Origin: Rubripirellula sp.
Lineage (GTDB): Bacteria; Planctomycetota; Planctomycetia; Pirellulales; Pirellulaceae
DNA length: 41,207 bases
Reading direction: 5' to 3'
Assembly: GCA_028823035.1 (NCBI GenBank)
Contig: JAPKCI010000032.1
Location: forward strand, 1-41,207
Shown: piece by piece, positions 40,102-41,207 of the stretch
Position numbering within the stretch: position 1 is the first letter of the stretch
How the letters are laid out: the number at the start of each line of letters is the position of its first letter
Made by a program: the position numbers and the translations under genes
The notes under the pieces: model-generated
Database searches by the model: none
What the model saw: only the letters and a program-made list of their open reading frames with translations
Told to the model about the DNA's origin: nothing

Positions 40102-41175
40102 ATGGATTTTGCTGAACAGCGGATTTTCGAAGGGAAGCGAGTGTTCTTGACTGGGCATACCGGTTTTAAGGGATCGTGGCTTGCGCTCTGGCTGCACTCG
40201 TTGGGCGCGGAAGTGACGGGATACGCGTTGGACCCGCCGACTGACCCTAATCATTTCACGGTCGCGGATGTAGCGTCGGTTCTTCAAACGCACCACGTTG
40301 CCGATATTCGTGATGAGTCACGTTTGACTGCCGCGATGCAACAGGCTGAACCCGACCTTGTGATGCATCTCGCGGCACAAACGGTTGTGAGGACCGGTTA
40401 TCAGATTCCGCGTGAGACGTACGACATCAACGTGATGGGGACGATTGGCGTGCTCGATGCGATCCGTTCGCTCAACCGTCCATGTGCCGCGCTGATGGTA
40501 ACGAGTGACAAGTGTTATGAGAATTTAGAACAGGTTTGGGGGTATCGAGAGCAGGATGCGCTTGGTGAGCATGACCCTTATGGGGGCAGCAAGGGTGCCG
40601 CTGAGATTGCGATCAGGAGTTACCGTCATTCGTTTTTTGATCCCAGTCGCGTCGCTGAACATGGCGTGCGTCTGGCAAGTGCACGGGCGGGTAACGTGAT
40701 CGGGGGTGGCGATTGGACAAAACACGCGCTGATTGTGGATGTGTTCCAGGCATTGGCCGCGGGCCAGTCGATCGAAATACGTAGTCCCCGAGCATTGCGT
40801 CCGTGGCAGCATGTGCTGCAATGCCTAAGTGGATACCTGACAATTGGTGCGAAACTGCTGCAGTCTAATGATGGCGAGTATTGCTCGGGTTGGAACATTG
40901 GTCCGATGCCCGGAAACGAATTGCCGGTACAGAAAGTGGTTGAACATTTCATTGAATGTTGGGGGTATGGAGAGTTCGTTGATGTTTCAGACCCGAATCA
41001 GTTGGCCGAAGCAAATATTTTGCGTCTATGCATTGACAAGGCGATCTGGAAACTTGGCTGGCTACCGCGCTGGTCAACCTGCGAGAGCCTTGCGAAGACT
41101 GTTCAATGGTACCGGGCTTACCTACAGAATCCTCATTGCATTCGCGATGTGAGTCTCTCGCAAATTGTCGATTAA
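40102..41175 (+). CDS. rfbG: CDP-glucose 4,6-dehydratase
   Basis: A 357-residue extended SDR enzyme that converts CDP-glucose to CDP-4-keto-6-deoxyglucose, the entry to CDP-deoxysugars. Motifs: the NAD loop VFLTGHTGFKGSWLALWLHS (about 18), DLVMHLAAQ, VTSDKCYEN (catalytic Thr/Ser region), GEHDPYGGSKGAAEI (YxxxK near 159), ARAGNVIGGGDW and RPWQHVLQCLSGYL. The GHTGFKGSW and NVIGGGDW strings are typical of this dehydratase as opposed to the dTDP or GDP enzymes. ATG 40102 is used (TTG 40099 adds one residue). Another gene seems to start one base after its stop. Confidence 0.93.
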   Translation: MDFAEQRIFEGKRVFLTGHTGFKGSWLALWLHSLGAEVTGYALDPPTDPNHFTVADVASVLQTHHVADIRDESRLTAAMQQAEPDLVMHLAAQTVVRTGYQIPRETYDINVMGTIGVLDAIRSLNRPCAALMVTSDKCYENLEQVWGYREQDALGEHDPYGGSKGAAEIAIRSYRHSFFDPSRVAEHGVRLASARAGNVIGGGDWTKHALIVDVFQALAAGQSIEIRSPRALRPWQHVLQCLSGYLTIGAKLLQSNDGEYCSGWNIGPMPGNELPVQKVVEHFIECWGYGEFVDVSDPNQLAEANILRLCIDKAIWKLGWLPRWSTCESLAKTVQWYRAYLQNPHCIRDVSLSQIVD

Positions 41176-41207
41176 ATGGACGGGGAAATTGATAGTTTTC
41201 AGGACTA
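41176..41207 (+). CDS. Start of a further gene, cut by the window end
   Basis: ATG 41176 directly follows the TAA of the dehydratase gene and is open to the window end: MDGEIDSFQD. The direct abutment suggests translational coupling and a product in the same sugar pathway. Ten codons are too few to identify it. Confidence 0.45.
   Translation, partial: MDGEIDSFQD

Overview
The window reads as chromosomal DNA of a marine planctomycete close to Rhodopirellula or its relatives (Pirellulaceae). This is inferred from family content rather than a database match: an FGly sulfatase with an extra N-terminal domain, a CehA-type metallohydrolase with EF-hands, Asn-Pro-Tyr motifs near protein termini, many small secreted or lipoprotein hypotheticals, and a plant-like GDP-mannose 3,5-epimerase.

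Region 1 (about 1 to 18.0 kb) is best explained as part of a chromosomal (sedentary) integron cassette array. Small, mostly unrelated genes, nearly all on the + strand, are each followed within a few bases of the stop codon by an imperfect inverted repeat of typically 83-105 bp. These repeats usually open with a form of TAAC (R'') and close with a form of CGTTAtg (R'), as attC sites do. I place 26 candidates: about 15 are clear and the rest degenerate. Cassette products include a P-loop kinase-like protein, a DUF4177 protein, a sulfotransferase, a DUF6714-like protein, a zf-TFIIB protein, a VWA protein, a bacterial PH-domain protein, a sialate O-acetylesterase-like protein and many unknown exported or membrane proteins. 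No integrase gene or attI site lies in the window, so the recombination platform must be outside it or lost.

Two things in this array stand out. First, several attC sites carry tandem expansions of one half-site only: four 21-bp copies of the R' side at 2.8 kb, four 18-bp copies of the R'' side at 3.4 kb, a 96-bp-period duplication of an R'' side at the left edge, and a 17-bp duplication on an R' side at 9.3 kb. Second, many cassette genes are broken by single events. In-frame stops interrupt an ACP-like lipoprotein, a small ORF at 3.2 kb and the sulfotransferase. A 17-bp duplication frameshifts the zf-TFIIB gene, and a scrambled remnant lies at 16.8-17.1 kb. Some cassettes have no convincing ORF.

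Region 2 (18 to 28 kb) is ordinary planctomycete backbone: a membrane-anchored hypothetical, the sulfatase, a Sel1-repeat remnant, an endonuclease/exonuclease/phosphatase lipoprotein, a small membrane protein, two small conserved-looking proteins (one a 49-residue Cys-rich protein) and the CehA-like metallohydrolase.

Region 3 (28.6 kb to the end) is a surface-polysaccharide cluster on the + strand. It holds a Wzz/GNVR chain-length protein, an O-antigen ligase/polymerase, a Wzx flippase, a GT4 glycosyltransferase, a WecG/TagA glycosyltransferase, a GDP-mannose 3,5-epimerase homologue, an unknown membrane protein, a three-domain sugar C-methyltransferase and CDP-glucose 4,6-dehydratase. Together these suggest a Wzx/Wzy-dependent polymer containing an epimerised GDP-sugar and possibly a branched CDP-deoxysugar. 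A 12-bp minisatellite and a leader with three consecutive hairpins lie just before the dehydratase.
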